Below are positions 53,515 to 61,997 of a stretch of 64,000 nt of DNA, piece by piece. The DNA is from JANYHH01 sp965249745 (GTDB lineage: Bacteria > Deinococcota > Deinococci > Deinococcales > JAAFIG01). Positions within the stretch are counted from its first letter, which is position 1; each line of letters starts with the position of its first letter. Location of the stretch: assembly GCA_965249745.1 (NCBI GenBank), contig OZ252252.1, positions 372,001 through 436,000 of the forward strand, read 5' to 3'. The notes beneath the pieces are model-generated. The model did no database searches, had not been told where the DNA came from, and saw nothing but the letters and a program-made list of their open reading frames with translations. Position numbers and translations under genes: made by a program.

Positions 53515-54246
53515 ATGGCAAAACTCAATCAGATCATCGCGGTTGAAAAGGGCGTCAAGAGCCGCTCGTTTCAGGAACTCACCGAGGCGCACCACGCGCT
53601 GCAAAAACCCACGCTGCTCTCTGGTATCTCGCGCACCTACCGCCCCAAGGACGAGGAGGGCGAGCAACTGCCGCCCGAATCCACTAAGGTTCAGGTTAAA
53701 TCCGAGGAGGTGTTGCGGCAGACGGCGGGCATCCTGACGCGGCTGTTCGATGTCACCGCCAGCAAAGATTGGGCGAACTGTCTTGCCAAGGCGAACGTCG
53801 TCGTGGACGGACGCACAATCCTGAGTGACGTGCCGATTACGTACCTGTTGTTCTTGGAGAAACAGTTGACCGACCTGCACACCTTCGTGAAAAAGCTCCC
53901 GGTGCTGGATGCTTCGGAGAGCTGGACCTTCGATCCCTCCGCCGATTGCTGGGCGACCGAACCGGTGCAAACGCTTCGCACCAAGAAAATCCCGCGCAAC
54001 CACGTCAAAGCCGAAGCCACCGAGAAGCACCCGGCGCAAGTCGAGGTTTACTACGAGGATGTCACCATCGGCTTCTGGCGCACGCTGAAATTCTCTGGAG
54101 CCATGCCCGCCAAGCGCGTCAACGAACTCTTGGAACGCGTCGAGAAATTGCAGGCGGCCGTGAAATTCGCTCGGGAAGAAGCTAACGCGGCGGAAGCCAG
54201 TGAGCAAAAAGTTGGCGAGCGCTTCTTCGAGTACCTGCTGGGATAG
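53515..54246 (+). CDS. DUF7873-like conserved protein of unknown function
   Basis: 243 aa, soluble, highly charged. MAKLNQIIAVEKGVKSRSFQ and SGISRTYRPKDEEGEQLPPE are, from memory, strongly conserved in distant bacteria (family DUF7873); the match is not checked. Helices dominate, with a C-terminal coiled-coil-like stretch (VNELLERVEKLQAAVKFAREEANAAEASEQKV). No catalytic motif is evident. It is followed by its own terminator, then by a promoter and two tRNA-like RNAs. AGGAAA precedes the ATG. A partner or RNA-binding role with the AAA protein is inferred from context only. Confidence 0.8.
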   Translation: MAKLNQIIAVEKGVKSRSFQELTEAHHALQKPTLLSGISRTYRPKDEEGEQLPPESTKVQVKSEEVLRQTAGILTRLFDVTASKDWANCLAKANVVVDGRTILSDVPITYLLFLEKQLTDLHTFVKKLPVLDASESWTFDPSADCWATEPVQTLRTKKIPRNHVKAEATEKHPAQVEVYYEDVTIGFWRTLKFSGAMPAKRVNELLERVEKLQAAVKFAREEANAAEASEQKVGERFFEYLLG

Positions 54247-54265
54247 AGTCATCGTTTGGTCTTCA

Positions 54266-54294
54266 AGGGTCAGCTTTCGGGCTGACCCTTTTTT
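54266..54294 (+). terminator. Intrinsic terminator after the DUF7873-like gene
   Basis: AGGGTCAGC-TTTCGG-GCTGACCCT, a perfect 9-bp stem followed by six T. It separates the protein genes from the RNA unit. Confidence 0.92.
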
Positions 54295-54382
54295 GGCTCG
54301 AGCCAACTCGAGCATGATTCTGCTTCGAGGTTAGGTCGAGCGATAGTTTGCGATTGACTCGAGGACTAAGCCATCCGGTGAG

Positions 54383-54411
54383 TTGTCACGGCTGACAGGT
54401 CTTGCTAGACT
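54383..54411 (+). promoter_or_regulatory. Promoter of the tRNA-like RNA unit
   Basis: TTGTCA, 17-bp spacer, TAGACT. Predicted start near 54418, just before the first tRNA-like RNA. Confidence 0.7.
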
Positions 54412-54433
54412 TTCCGGGAAGTGCAAGCTCAGA

Positions 54434-54565
54434 TTGAAGCTGAAGCTGACCGAGGAGAGGTAGACAGTGCAGGTTCGACTCCTGCGACCGCCACCAGACA
54501 CGGCGGGATAGCCCAATGGCAGAGGCATACCATCCTCAAAACACAGGCTCAGACTCTCACTTCAA
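54434..54565 (+). ncRNA. Circularly permuted tRNA-like RNA, element 1
   Basis: Order along the RNA: outer helix strand TTGAAG(c)TGA; GAGGA-ga-GGTA (3' side of the anticodon arm); T arm GCAGG-TTCGACT-CCTGC; acceptor strand GACCGCC, A, CCA (54494-54496); 5-nt linker; acceptor strand GGCGGGA (54502); TA; D arm GCC-CAATGGCAGA-GGC; TACC-a-TCCTC (5' side of the anticodon arm); later TCACTTCAA closing the outer helix. Acceptor pairs 5 of 7 with a tandem G-A/A-G end. Thus the 3' half of a tRNA precedes its 5' half, and no ordinary anticodon loop exists. Loop sequences TTCGACT and ATGGC are those of true tRNAs. Confidence 0.72.
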
Positions 54566-54598
54566 GCTCCGCATTCACTGCCGAACATCAAGTCAAGC

Positions 54599-54712
54599 GC
54601 CAAAGGTCGATCTTCGTTGGATACTGGTTCAATCCCAGTTCGCCGCTCCAATCTAATTTACGCGGTGATAGTTTAATGGCAGAACACGACGATCTCAGAA
54701 TGAACCTCTGGC
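54599..54712 (+). ncRNA. Circularly permuted tRNA-like RNA, element 2
   Basis: GCCAAAGGT (54599) pairs with ACCTCTGGC (54704), 8 of 9 bp. Inside: CGATCTT; CGTTG (54615) pairs with CGACG (54687), 5 bp with one G-U; T arm ACTGG-TTCAATC-CCAGT; acceptor TCGCCGC, T, CCA (54648-54650); 11-nt linker ATCTAATTTAC; acceptor GCGGTGA (54662), 7 bp with one G-U; TA; D arm GTTT-AATGGCA-GAAC (4 bp); A; CGACG; ATCTCAGAATGA. Every tRNA helix forms, but in permuted order, and the anticodon loop is replaced by an internal loop closed by the outer helix. The acceptor/discriminator GCGG...CCGC-T-CCA resembles tRNA-Gly. Confidence 0.78.
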
Positions 54713-54751
54713 TTAAACGTATTGGTGTGCGCAAATGGGCAGTACAAACGG

Positions 54752-54778
54752 GCCGGGGCGATGGACATTCGCCTCGGC
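54752..54778 (+). terminator. Stem-loop ending the tRNA-like RNA unit
   Basis: GCCGGGGCGA / TCGCCTCGGC, a 10-bp stem (one G-U) with a 7-nt loop, followed by TCTCTC. No strong T-run, so terminator status is likely but not certain. Confidence 0.55.
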
Positions 54779-54925
54779 TCTCTCAACTGAAATCGCGCCT
54801 CGCTTCTAGGATAGCGGTGTCTCGAGGTTGCTCAGACTGAGGGTAGATGATATCTGTATCGTTGACCAGTTCAACATGCCAGAAATGTCCCACAAACCCG
54901 TGAATCCCGCCCCTACAATCAAATT

Positions 54926-57466
54926 ATGACGCCGCTGACCCGAGTTCTGTTGTTGCCGCTGTTGATCTTAGTCGCCTGTCAGGGCGCACCGACGCCAGGT
55001 CAGACGCCCCCGACGACTCCGCAACCGCCAGCGGTCACACCGGTCGGACCTGGTGAGGCCTGGAGTGACCCGGGCAACTGGGGAGGTGGATTGCCCAACG
55101 CAACCTCGAGCGTCGTCATTCCGGCTGGGAAGCGCATCGTGCTTGATGGAAACGTCACCGTGAAAAGTTTGACCGTCAACGGAACCCTCGAGTTCGCTCG
55201 CAAGGACTTGGAACTCAAAGCGGGTTTCATCATGGTCATGGGCGGTGGCGCGTTCAAAATCGGCTCGGAACTTCAACCGTTCACCCAACGAGCCACGATC
55301 ACCCTGACCGGCGGGAATACCGGCGCGAACAACATGGGCATGGGCGAGAAGTTCCTCGGTGCGATGGGCGGCGGGAGCCTAGAGTTCTACGGTGAATCCC
55401 GTACCGGTTGGACGCACCTGACGCAGACCGCCAATAAAGGCGCGACGCAGCTCACGCTCGAGGGGAACTCGAACTGGCGCGTTGGGGATACCTTGAAGCT
55501 TGCCAGTACCGATTTCGATATGAACCAAGCGGAATCGCTCACCGTGACCAGCGTCAACGGCAACACCGTGACGTTCACCCCGGCTTTGAAATACACGCAT
55601 TTTGGTCAAGTGCAAAGCTTCAACAATCTCGCCGTGGATTCACGGGCGGAAGTGGCCCTGTTAAATCGCAGCATCAAAATTCAAGGAGATGACTCTAGCC
55701 TCGCGTCGGGTTTCGGTGGGCACATGATGATTATGGACCGCGCCAGTAAAGCCAAACTGCAAGACGTGGAAATAACCCGCATGGGTCAGGAAGGCATCTT
55801 GAAGCGCTACGCGCTGCACTTTCATCAACTCTTCGACGATGGGCAGAACAGCTTCGTGAAGAACTCGAGCATTCACGACACGTTCAATCGCTGCCTTGTG
55901 GTTCACGGCACGAATAAACTCTTGGTGCAACGCAACTCCTGCGTGGATAATATCGGTCACGCCTTCTTCTTGGAGGACGGCGCGGAGGTAGAGAATAAAT
56001 TTATTGAAAACCTGGGTATGTTGACTCGAGTACCAAAGTCCGGCAAAGCAGTCATTCCAGCCGATGCGGACAGTCCGGCCACGTTCTGGATCACCAACCC
56101 TCGTAACACCTTCACTGGCAACGTGGCTGCCGGTTCAGACGGCTTCGGGTACTGGTTCGCGCTGCCACAGGACAAGATCGGCGTCACCGCAGCGACTAAC
56201 CCGAGCGAGTACAAGACGCTGCCATTTCAGGAGGAATGGAAGTTTGATTTTTCAGGCAACACCGCCCACTCGTCCGGCACGGGCTTATTCGAGGACGGTT
56301 GCGTTCTGCCAGATTTCTCCACGACCGCCTGTTACTTCGGCGGGTCGGCTCGAGCCAAGGGAACCGAGCTTGGGTTCGTACCGAAAGCCAGTGACCCGCG
56401 CACCTTCCTGGACATCACCACAGGCACGTTCACAGCGTACAAGAACAAACTGGGCGTTTGGAATCGCGGCACGAATCAGCGGTACAACGACGTGCGCTTG
56501 GCGGACAACGGTGATGGCATGATCCTGGCGTGCTTCGATTGCGAGGTGGTTGGTGGTGTGATCGCCGGGGAAACCGCGAACAAGGGCAACCCTAAGCCCG
56601 GTGAGCGCACGGGGCCGTTCGGGCATAGCTTGCCGAACCCGAACGTCAGAGATTTCGATCAGACGCTCGTTGGGTATCGCTTTTACGAGGGTCCGATCAA
56701 GTTAAAGAACTTGACCTTTGCCAATTTCAACCCTGGGAAGCTCAGTGACGGGGCTGATCGGCGGCAGGTCTCGGCGATCTCGTTTAACACTGGGTTGCAC
56801 TCCGGGAATGCGAATACGACAGAGAAACTGCGGTTCATCGGAATGCCGGACAGCAACCGCGTCTCGATGTTCGGCGGAGAGCAATTCAACTTTCGCGATT
56901 TAGATGGCTCGCTTGCCGGTCAACCGAGCGCTGTTGTAGAGGGCAATGATGCCCTGGTCGACTCGGGTTGCACGGCTCGAGCCGATTGGGGCATGGACGT
57001 ATGCCCGACCGGGAGTGGAACCTTGGCAAGCAAATACCGGTTCATGGATGTCAGCAACGGGTTTGACAATCCGATCACCAAGGTAACTAGAGTTGGTGGC
57101 GGCAGTTACGCCAGCGGTTACCTGCGGTACAACGCAGCCTTCGATGCGACGCAAACGAACCGGTTCGATTTCCAGTCGGTGCCAACGCCGGGGACGGAGT
57201 TGCAGTTTTTCGGGCATCTGCCGGGAAACGCATGGCGCTTCGAGATGCTGTTCAGTGGAACGCCCAACAAACTCAATTTCTCAGGCGGTATCCCGCCCGT
57301 CGTGGATCAGGACAACATCGTCCTCCAGTCGGTCTCGAGCCTCGGAGCGATGAGGGCGAACACGTACTACTTTGATGCGAGTGCGAAGGTTCTGCACGTC
57401 TGGGCTGTGCCCGCCTACAAGGATTACGTGGCTAGCAATATCACTGTGAACCTGGAGATTCACTAA
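54926..57466 (+). CDS. Lipoprotein with G8 domain and right-handed beta-helix (CEMIP/TMEM2-like)
   Basis: 846 aa. Lipoprotein signal with LVAC, then a Pro/Thr-rich linker. Residues about 45-170 match a G8 domain (WSDPGNWGGGLPNATSSVVIPAGKRIVLDGNVTVKSLTVNGTLEF, with conserved glycines). A long parallel beta-helix follows (HFHQLFDDGQNSFVKNSSIHDTFNRCLVVHGTNKLLVQRNSCVDNIGHAFFLEDGAE). The layout resembles animal CEMIP/TMEM2 hyaluronan-degrading proteins and bacterial relatives, so polysaccharide binding or cleavage outside the cell is possible. TACAAT six bases before ATG suggests a leaderless mRNA. Confidence 0.87.
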   Translation: MTPLTRVLLLPLLILVACQGAPTPGQTPPTTPQPPAVTPVGPGEAWSDPGNWGGGLPNATSSVVIPAGKRIVLDGNVTVKSLTVNGTLEFARKDLELKAGFIMVMGGGAFKIGSELQPFTQRATITLTGGNTGANNMGMGEKFLGAMGGGSLEFYGESRTGWTHLTQTANKGATQLTLEGNSNWRVGDTLKLASTDFDMNQAESLTVTSVNGNTVTFTPALKYTHFGQVQSFNNLAVDSRAEVALLNRSIKIQGDDSSLASGFGGHMMIMDRASKAKLQDVEITRMGQEGILKRYALHFHQLFDDGQNSFVKNSSIHDTFNRCLVVHGTNKLLVQRNSCVDNIGHAFFLEDGAEVENKFIENLGMLTRVPKSGKAVIPADADSPATFWITNPRNTFTGNVAAGSDGFGYWFALPQDKIGVTAATNPSEYKTLPFQEEWKFDFSGNTAHSSGTGLFEDGCVLPDFSTTACYFGGSARAKGTELGFVPKASDPRTFLDITTGTFTAYKNKLGVWNRGTNQRYNDVRLADNGDGMILACFDCEVVGGVIAGETANKGNPKPGERTGPFGHSLPNPNVRDFDQTLVGYRFYEGPIKLKNLTFANFNPGKLSDGADRRQVSAISFNTGLHSGNANTTEKLRFIGMPDSNRVSMFGGEQFNFRDLDGSLAGQPSAVVEGNDALVDSGCTARADWGMDVCPTGSGTLASKYRFMDVSNGFDNPITKVTRVGGGSYASGYLRYNAAFDATQTNRFDFQSVPTPGTELQFFGHLPGNAWRFEMLFSGTPNKLNFSGGIPPVVDQDNIVLQSVSSLGAMRANTYYFDASAKVLHVWAVPAYKDYVASNITVNLEIH

Positions 57467-57530
57467 GGAGAGTTGGGTCCCGTAATCCGTACCGCTGTTG
57501 GGCGTGTGCTCGAGGCATAATCTGTCAGGC

Positions 57531-58889
57531 ATGATTCTGGTCTGGCATCGCGCCGATCTCCGGCTGCACGATCACCCCGCACTGCACGAGGCGGCGACTC
57601 GAGGGGGGGCGGTCGCGCCGTGTTTCGTGCTGGACCCGAGTTTGCTGAAGATGCCGTACAGCGGCAAACCGCGAATCGCTTTCCTGCACGCCAATCTGCG
57701 GGCGTTGAACGAGGCCTACAAAACCATCGGCTCTAAGTTGATACTGCGCGCCGGAAAGCCGGAGGAAGAACTACTGAAGCTGGCTCGGGAATCGGGCGCG
57801 ACCGCCGTGTACGCGCTTCGCAGTTACGAACCCGTTGGGCGCGAGCGTGACGAACGCGTCAAAAAGCTGCTCGAGGCGAACGGGGTGGAATTCACGGTGT
57901 TCACAGGCGACTGCATCTTTGAACCGGGTTTGATTCGTAGCGGGAGCGGCGGCTCGTACCGCGTCTTCACCCCGTTCTGGCGCAACTGGAGCGCCCAAGC
58001 CCTGCCGGTCCCGCTGCCAGTTCCAAAAGCCTTAAAGCCGCACGGTTTGACAGGTCTCGAGTTTCCAGAACCGCAAACGGAATTGGACCTGCCGCCCGCC
58101 GGGGAAGCCGCCGCCTTTGAGCGACTATCCGCCTTTCTGCGCGGCGTCGGCTTGCAGTACGAGTACCAGCGCAACCTGCCCGCCCTGGATGGCACATCTC
58201 GGCTGTCCATGTATTTACACCTCGGCGTGATTTCAGCCCGAACCGCCGCTGCTCGAGCCTCACGTGCCGGGATGACCGCCTGGGTGCGCGAACTCTGCTG
58301 GCGCGACTATTACCGACACATCCTCTGGGACGAACCGCGCTTGGCGACTGAAGCCTTCAAACCCGCCTGGAAAGATTTCCCGTTCCGCGACGCCCACGAT
58401 GACCTCGAAGCGTGGCGCGAGGGCATGACCGGGTATCCGATCGTGGACGCTGGAATGCGGCAGCTCGAGACCACCGGCTGGATGCACAACCGCGTGCGAA
58501 TGATTGTGGCGAGCTTTTTAACGAAGCACCTGATGGTTGATTACCGGCACGGCGAAACGGTCTTCAACGAGCGCCTGCTGGACGGCGACGAAGCCGCCAA
58601 CAACGGCGGCTGGCAATGGGTCACGGGCTGCGGCGTGGACGCCGCGCCGTACTTCCGCGTGTTCAACCCGGTCAGTCAAGGCGAGAAATTCGATGTGGAC
58701 GCAGAATACCTGAAGCGCTTCATCCCCGAACTCGAGGGGTTGAGCGTCAAAGAAGCCCATCAACCCTGGACTTCGCTCCGACCCCCGAAGAACTACTCCG
58801 CGCCGATCATCTCACTGAACAATGGGCGTGAACGCTTCCTCGAGACGGCGCGACGGCACTTGAAGCGTCAAGGGGCAACAGAAGAATAG
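57531..58889 (+). CDS. phr: Deoxyribodipyrimidine photo-lyase
   Basis: 452 aa from ATG 57531 (MILVWHRADLRLHDHPAL). N-terminal alpha/beta antenna domain and C-terminal FAD domain: TSRLSMYLHLGVISARTAAA, WVRELCWRDYYRHILW, GMTGYPIVDAGMRQLETTGWMHNRVRMIVASFLTKHLMVDYRHGE (FAD and lesion-binding motifs) and DPYFRVFNPVSQGEKFD-like end. Repairs cyclobutane pyrimidine dimers using blue light. TAATCT seven bases upstream supports this start. Confidence 0.96.
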   Translation: MILVWHRADLRLHDHPALHEAATRGGAVAPCFVLDPSLLKMPYSGKPRIAFLHANLRALNEAYKTIGSKLILRAGKPEEELLKLARESGATAVYALRSYEPVGRERDERVKKLLEANGVEFTVFTGDCIFEPGLIRSGSGGSYRVFTPFWRNWSAQALPVPLPVPKALKPHGLTGLEFPEPQTELDLPPAGEAAAFERLSAFLRGVGLQYEYQRNLPALDGTSRLSMYLHLGVISARTAAARASRAGMTAWVRELCWRDYYRHILWDEPRLATEAFKPAWKDFPFRDAHDDLEAWREGMTGYPIVDAGMRQLETTGWMHNRVRMIVASFLTKHLMVDYRHGETVFNERLLDGDEAANNGGWQWVTGCGVDAAPYFRVFNPVSQGEKFDVDAEYLKRFIPELEGLSVKEAHQPWTSLRPPKNYSAPIISLNNGRERFLETARRHLKRQGATEE

Positions 58890-58917
58890 AAGCCATACGG
58901 CTCGAGAATGCATCCTC

Positions 58918-59116
58918 GAGTCCCCCGGTTTTCGTAGGGGTTTGCCACGGCGAACCCGGCCAGCCTCGAGCACGACGATCACGTCCCACGCATCGCGCTG
59001 GGGCGAGCCGCCGTTCGCCCGGCCTCCAACGCCGCTGCTCGAGACAGACCAAGTAGACGTTTCTCGAGACGAAGATCAAGGGCAACTCGCGTCACGCCAT
59101 CAATACTGGGAGAGGC
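58918..59116. repeat. Dispersed intergenic repeat A, copy 2, with palindrome copy 4
   Basis: Same blocks as 48343-48536. Where copy 1 has its 25-bp duplication, this copy runs straight through; instead it carries, between the first two blocks, an inverted copy of the GGGCGA...TTCGCCC palindrome at 59001-59020. Both copies sit at the 3' side of minus-strand genes. Confidence 0.7.
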
Positions 59117-59124
59117 AAAAAAGT

Positions 59125-59700
59125 TTATACGAAACTCAGAGGTTGTTTCGCGGCAACCTCGAGCAGCTTTTTGAACTCGCGTTCCGGCAGTTCAAAGGCT
59201 CCAAACCGTGCCAGGTGGGGGTTCATGATTTGCGCGTCGAACAGCTTGAAGCCTCGAGTCCGCAAGTGCTCCACGAGTCTCACCATTGCCACTTTGCTGG
59301 CTTCGGGCACGCGGTAGAACATGCTCTCGCCGATGAACGCGCCGCCAATGGCGAGTCCCAACATACCGCCGCCGAGCTGGCCATCCACCCAGGTCTCGAA
59401 GCTGTGCGCGTAGCCAGAGCGGTGCAACTCGAGGTAGATGCTTTTCAGTTCCGGAGTGATCCAGGTTTCCTCGCGGGCGGCGCAACCGTCTACGACGGCT
59501 GTGAAATCGCTGTTGATGCGCGTTTCAAAGCGGCCGCTGTTGAGGGCGCGGCGCAGGGATTTCGGGGTGTGAAAGCGCTCGTCGAGCGGGATCAGCGCGT
59601 GAACCCGGCTGCTGTACCAGTCCAGTCCGTCGCCGTTGTCCATTAGGAAATAGCCAGCGGCGTAGTGGCGGGTGATCTCGAGAATTTCTGAACGCGTCAC
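59125..59700 (-). CDS. aat: Leucyl/phenylalanyl-tRNA-protein transferase
   Basis: 191 aa from GTG 59700, with AGGAAG nearby; an ATG at 59751 would add 17 residues. Transfers Leu/Phe to N-terminal Arg/Lys for the N-end rule pathway. Signature regions: GYFLMDNGDGLDWYSS, GYAHSFETWVDGQLGGGMLGLAIGGAFIGESMFYR and FDAQIMNPHLARFGAFELP. Length fits the short Deinococcus/Gram-negative type. Confidence 0.92.
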   Translation of the reverse strand: MTRSEILEITRHYAAGYFLMDNGDGLDWYSSRVHALIPLDERFHTPKSLRRALNSGRFETRINSDFTAVVDGCAAREETWITPELKSIYLELHRSGYAHSFETWVDGQLGGGMLGLAIGGAFIGESMFYRVPEASKVAMVRLVEHLRTRGFKLFDAQIMNPHLARFGAFELPEREFKKLLEVAAKQPLSFV

Positions 59701-59835
59701 GGATGTCTTCCTGTCAAAGTGAGTCTCCTTTGAGATTACAGGTTCTGGCATCAGGCACGCCGCCTGAGCTATGATGCCATTTCAAACAAACGTTCGCTCA
59801 AATCCCTTCGCCATCCTTAAGCCACCAGGAGACCC

Positions 59836-61584
59836 ATGCCCGTATCCCGCTTCTACGACGTGAAACGCGACGCCAACGGCGAGCGCCATTTGGAAGTCAA
59901 GGTCACGGGTTTCACGCTGCTGCGCTTGCCGCTGATGAACAAAAGCACGGCGTTCACGCTGTCCGAACGTCGCGCCCTCGGGTTGGAAGGGCTGCTCCCG
60001 CCGCACGTCAGCAACTTAGAGGAACAGAAGACGCGGGCGTACCAGCGGGTGAAAGCCTACGACGCGCCGATAGAGAAACACATTTACCTGCGGAACCTGC
60101 AAGACCGCAACGAGGTACTGTTCTTCGCGCTGTTAGAAGACCACATCGAAGAGATGCTGCCGCTGCTTTACACCCCGACCGTCGGGGACGCAGTCAAGCT
60201 GTTCAGTCATATCTACCGCTTCCCGCGCGGCTTCAGCGTGGACACGCAAAATGTGGAGCGCTGCGGGGAACTCCTACAAAACGTGCCGCTCGAGGATGTG
60301 CGAATGATCGTGGCGACCGATTCCAGCGCGATTCTGGGAATTGGGGATCAGGGCTTCGGCGGTATGGCGATCAGCATCGGGAAGCTCTCCATTTACACCG
60401 CCGGGGGTGGCGTCGCGCCGGACAAGACGCTGCCGGTCGGCTTGGATGTTGGGACCGACCGCGATTCACTCCTCGAGGACCCGCTGTACCTGGGGGTGCG
60501 CCACAAGCGTTTGACCGGGGAAGCCTACGATCACTTTCTGGACCGCTTCGTAGAGAGCGTTCGAGTGCGCTACCCGAAGGCGATCATCCAGTGGGAGGAT
60601 TTCAGCAAGGACACCGCCTTCAAGGTGCTGGATCGTTACCGCAAAATCGTGCCAAGCTTCAACGACGACATCCAGGGCACGGGTGCGGTCACCCTGGCTG
60701 GGGTGCTGAACGCCTGCAAACTGAAGGGCGAATCCTTACGCGATCAAGTGATAGTAATTCACGGCGCGGGCGCGGGCGGCGCGGGGGTCGCCTGGGCAAT
60801 CGTGGAGGGCATGAAGCGCGATGGACTCTCTGACACCGAAGCCCGCCGCCGCGTGCTGGTGCTGGACTCGAGGGGCTTGTTGACCTCGGATCGGAGCATG
60901 GAGGCGTACAAGTTACCGTACGCGCAGGACCCGGCGCACGTCGAAGGCTGGGCGGGGGCGGGAAACTACCCTGATCTCTTGGAGACGGTGCGAAATGCCA
61001 AAGCGACCGTACTGCTAGGCTTGTCGGGTCAGGGCGGATGCTTCACCGAACCCGTGGTGCGGGCGGTCTGTGCCAACACCTTGCGACCGATCATCTTCCC
61101 GCTCAGCAACCCGACCGCCAACACCGAAGTCCTCCCAGAGGATGCTCTGCGTTGGTCGGACGGGCAGGCGATCGTCGCCACTGGCAGTCCGTTCAGTGAC
61201 GTGGCGATTGATGGGAAAAGCTATCCGATCGGGCAGGGGAACAACGCCTTCATCTTTCCAGGTTTGGGCTTCGGCAGCATCCTGTCCCGCGCCACCGAGA
61301 TCACCGACAACATGGTCCTGGAAGCCTGCTACGCGCTCGCCGAGAACACACCGCAGGACTCACTGGACGCCGGGCGCGTCTACCCCAGAATCTCCGGGCT
61401 GCGCGAGGTTTCGATCAAAGTCGCCGCTCGAGTCATGAGTCGTGCCGTGCAGGACGGTGTGGCCGCCGAGTTCAGCCTGCGCGAGAAAACCCTGGAGCAA
61501 CTCGAGGAATTTGCCCGGACACGGTTCTGGTACCCGAAGTATTTGCCGTACAAAACTGCCTTGGTGCAGCGTCAGATTGAATAG
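59836..61584 (+). CDS. NAD(P)-dependent malic enzyme (oxaloacetate-decarboxylating)
   Basis: 582 aa, large eukaryotic-type form. Converts malate to pyruvate and CO2. Motifs: LLYTPTVGDAVKLFSHIYRFPRG, FNDDIQGTGAVTLAGVLNA (metal and substrate binding) and IVIHGAGAGGAGVAWAI (nucleotide binding); GLSGQGGCFTE and IFPLSNPTANTE follow. AGGAGA precedes ATG; a TATGAT -10-like box lies at 59769. Confidence 0.95.
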   Translation: MPVSRFYDVKRDANGERHLEVKVTGFTLLRLPLMNKSTAFTLSERRALGLEGLLPPHVSNLEEQKTRAYQRVKAYDAPIEKHIYLRNLQDRNEVLFFALLEDHIEEMLPLLYTPTVGDAVKLFSHIYRFPRGFSVDTQNVERCGELLQNVPLEDVRMIVATDSSAILGIGDQGFGGMAISIGKLSIYTAGGGVAPDKTLPVGLDVGTDRDSLLEDPLYLGVRHKRLTGEAYDHFLDRFVESVRVRYPKAIIQWEDFSKDTAFKVLDRYRKIVPSFNDDIQGTGAVTLAGVLNACKLKGESLRDQVIVIHGAGAGGAGVAWAIVEGMKRDGLSDTEARRRVLVLDSRGLLTSDRSMEAYKLPYAQDPAHVEGWAGAGNYPDLLETVRNAKATVLLGLSGQGGCFTEPVVRAVCANTLRPIIFPLSNPTANTEVLPEDALRWSDGQAIVATGSPFSDVAIDGKSYPIGQGNNAFIFPGLGFGSILSRATEITDNMVLEACYALAENTPQDSLDAGRVYPRISGLREVSIKVAARVMSRAVQDGVAAEFSLREKTLEQLEEFARTRFWYPKYLPYKTALVQRQIE

Positions 61585-61595
61585 TAGCCTCAAGA

Positions 61596-61853
61596 ATGCG
61601 AGCAAGAACATACCCGGCCAAACTCACTAAGAAACAACGCCAGCAACTCGAGGACCTCACCACGAAGGGAACCGCCAAGGTTCTTACCATCAAACGCACC
61701 AGAATCCTACTCTTTGAAGCCGAGTTGGTTGAATCTGGCAGAACTCGAGTTGAGTGTGCTTTCGAGGCAGTGTTTGAACAGGCGGATTGGCAGTTTTCTG
61801 TTCTGTTGGCTCAGGAGCGATTTGCTGGGAGGTACCCGAAGCTTAACAATTAA
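61596..61853 (+). pseudogene. Remnant of an IS630-type transposase N-terminus
   Basis: 85 aa. MRARTYPAKLTKKQRQQLEDLTTKGTAKVLTIKRTRILLFE matches the start of the IS630-family helix-turn-helix segment (ARTYP..LTxEQRxxLExLTRKGTAKVLTxKRARILL). The rest diverges and no DDE catalytic domain follows. It begins 12 bp after the malic enzyme. Confidence 0.7.
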
Positions 61854-61893
61854 TCCGAGGCTGTACTCAGTATCTTGCGTTGAAGATTTGAGG

Positions 61894-61997
61894 CTTGATC
61901 CAACTCTTCAACCAACCATCACGCGTTGCGCCTTGCGCACATAAGTGCGACGCGTGAATGGGCACAGTATGATCTTGCGTGCATGGGTTGGATCAAG
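61894..61997. mobile_element. Small palindromic element with 11-bp terminal inverted repeats
   Basis: CTTGATCCAAC / GTTGGATCAAG ends, inner TCACGCGT/ACGCGTGA and CGCAC-ATAA-GTGCG pairings. It contains GGGC(A)CAGTATGATCTTGCGTGCATGGG, nearly identical to 48450-48477. Non-coding; 40 bp after the IS630 remnant. The remaining part of the 405-bp gap 61854-62258 shows no gene. Confidence 0.65.

Noticed and set aside
54502..54650. One ordinary tRNA with a long intron, from GGCGGGA to CCGCTCCA
   Set aside because: The acceptor strands GGCGGGA and TCGCCGC do not pair; each pairs instead with the strand on the other side (permuted order).
54421..54840. Open frame of 139 codons over the tRNA-like RNAs
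   Set aside because: It has no ribosome-binding site, starts at the likely transcript end, and its sequence is explained by RNA pairings on both strands of each helix.
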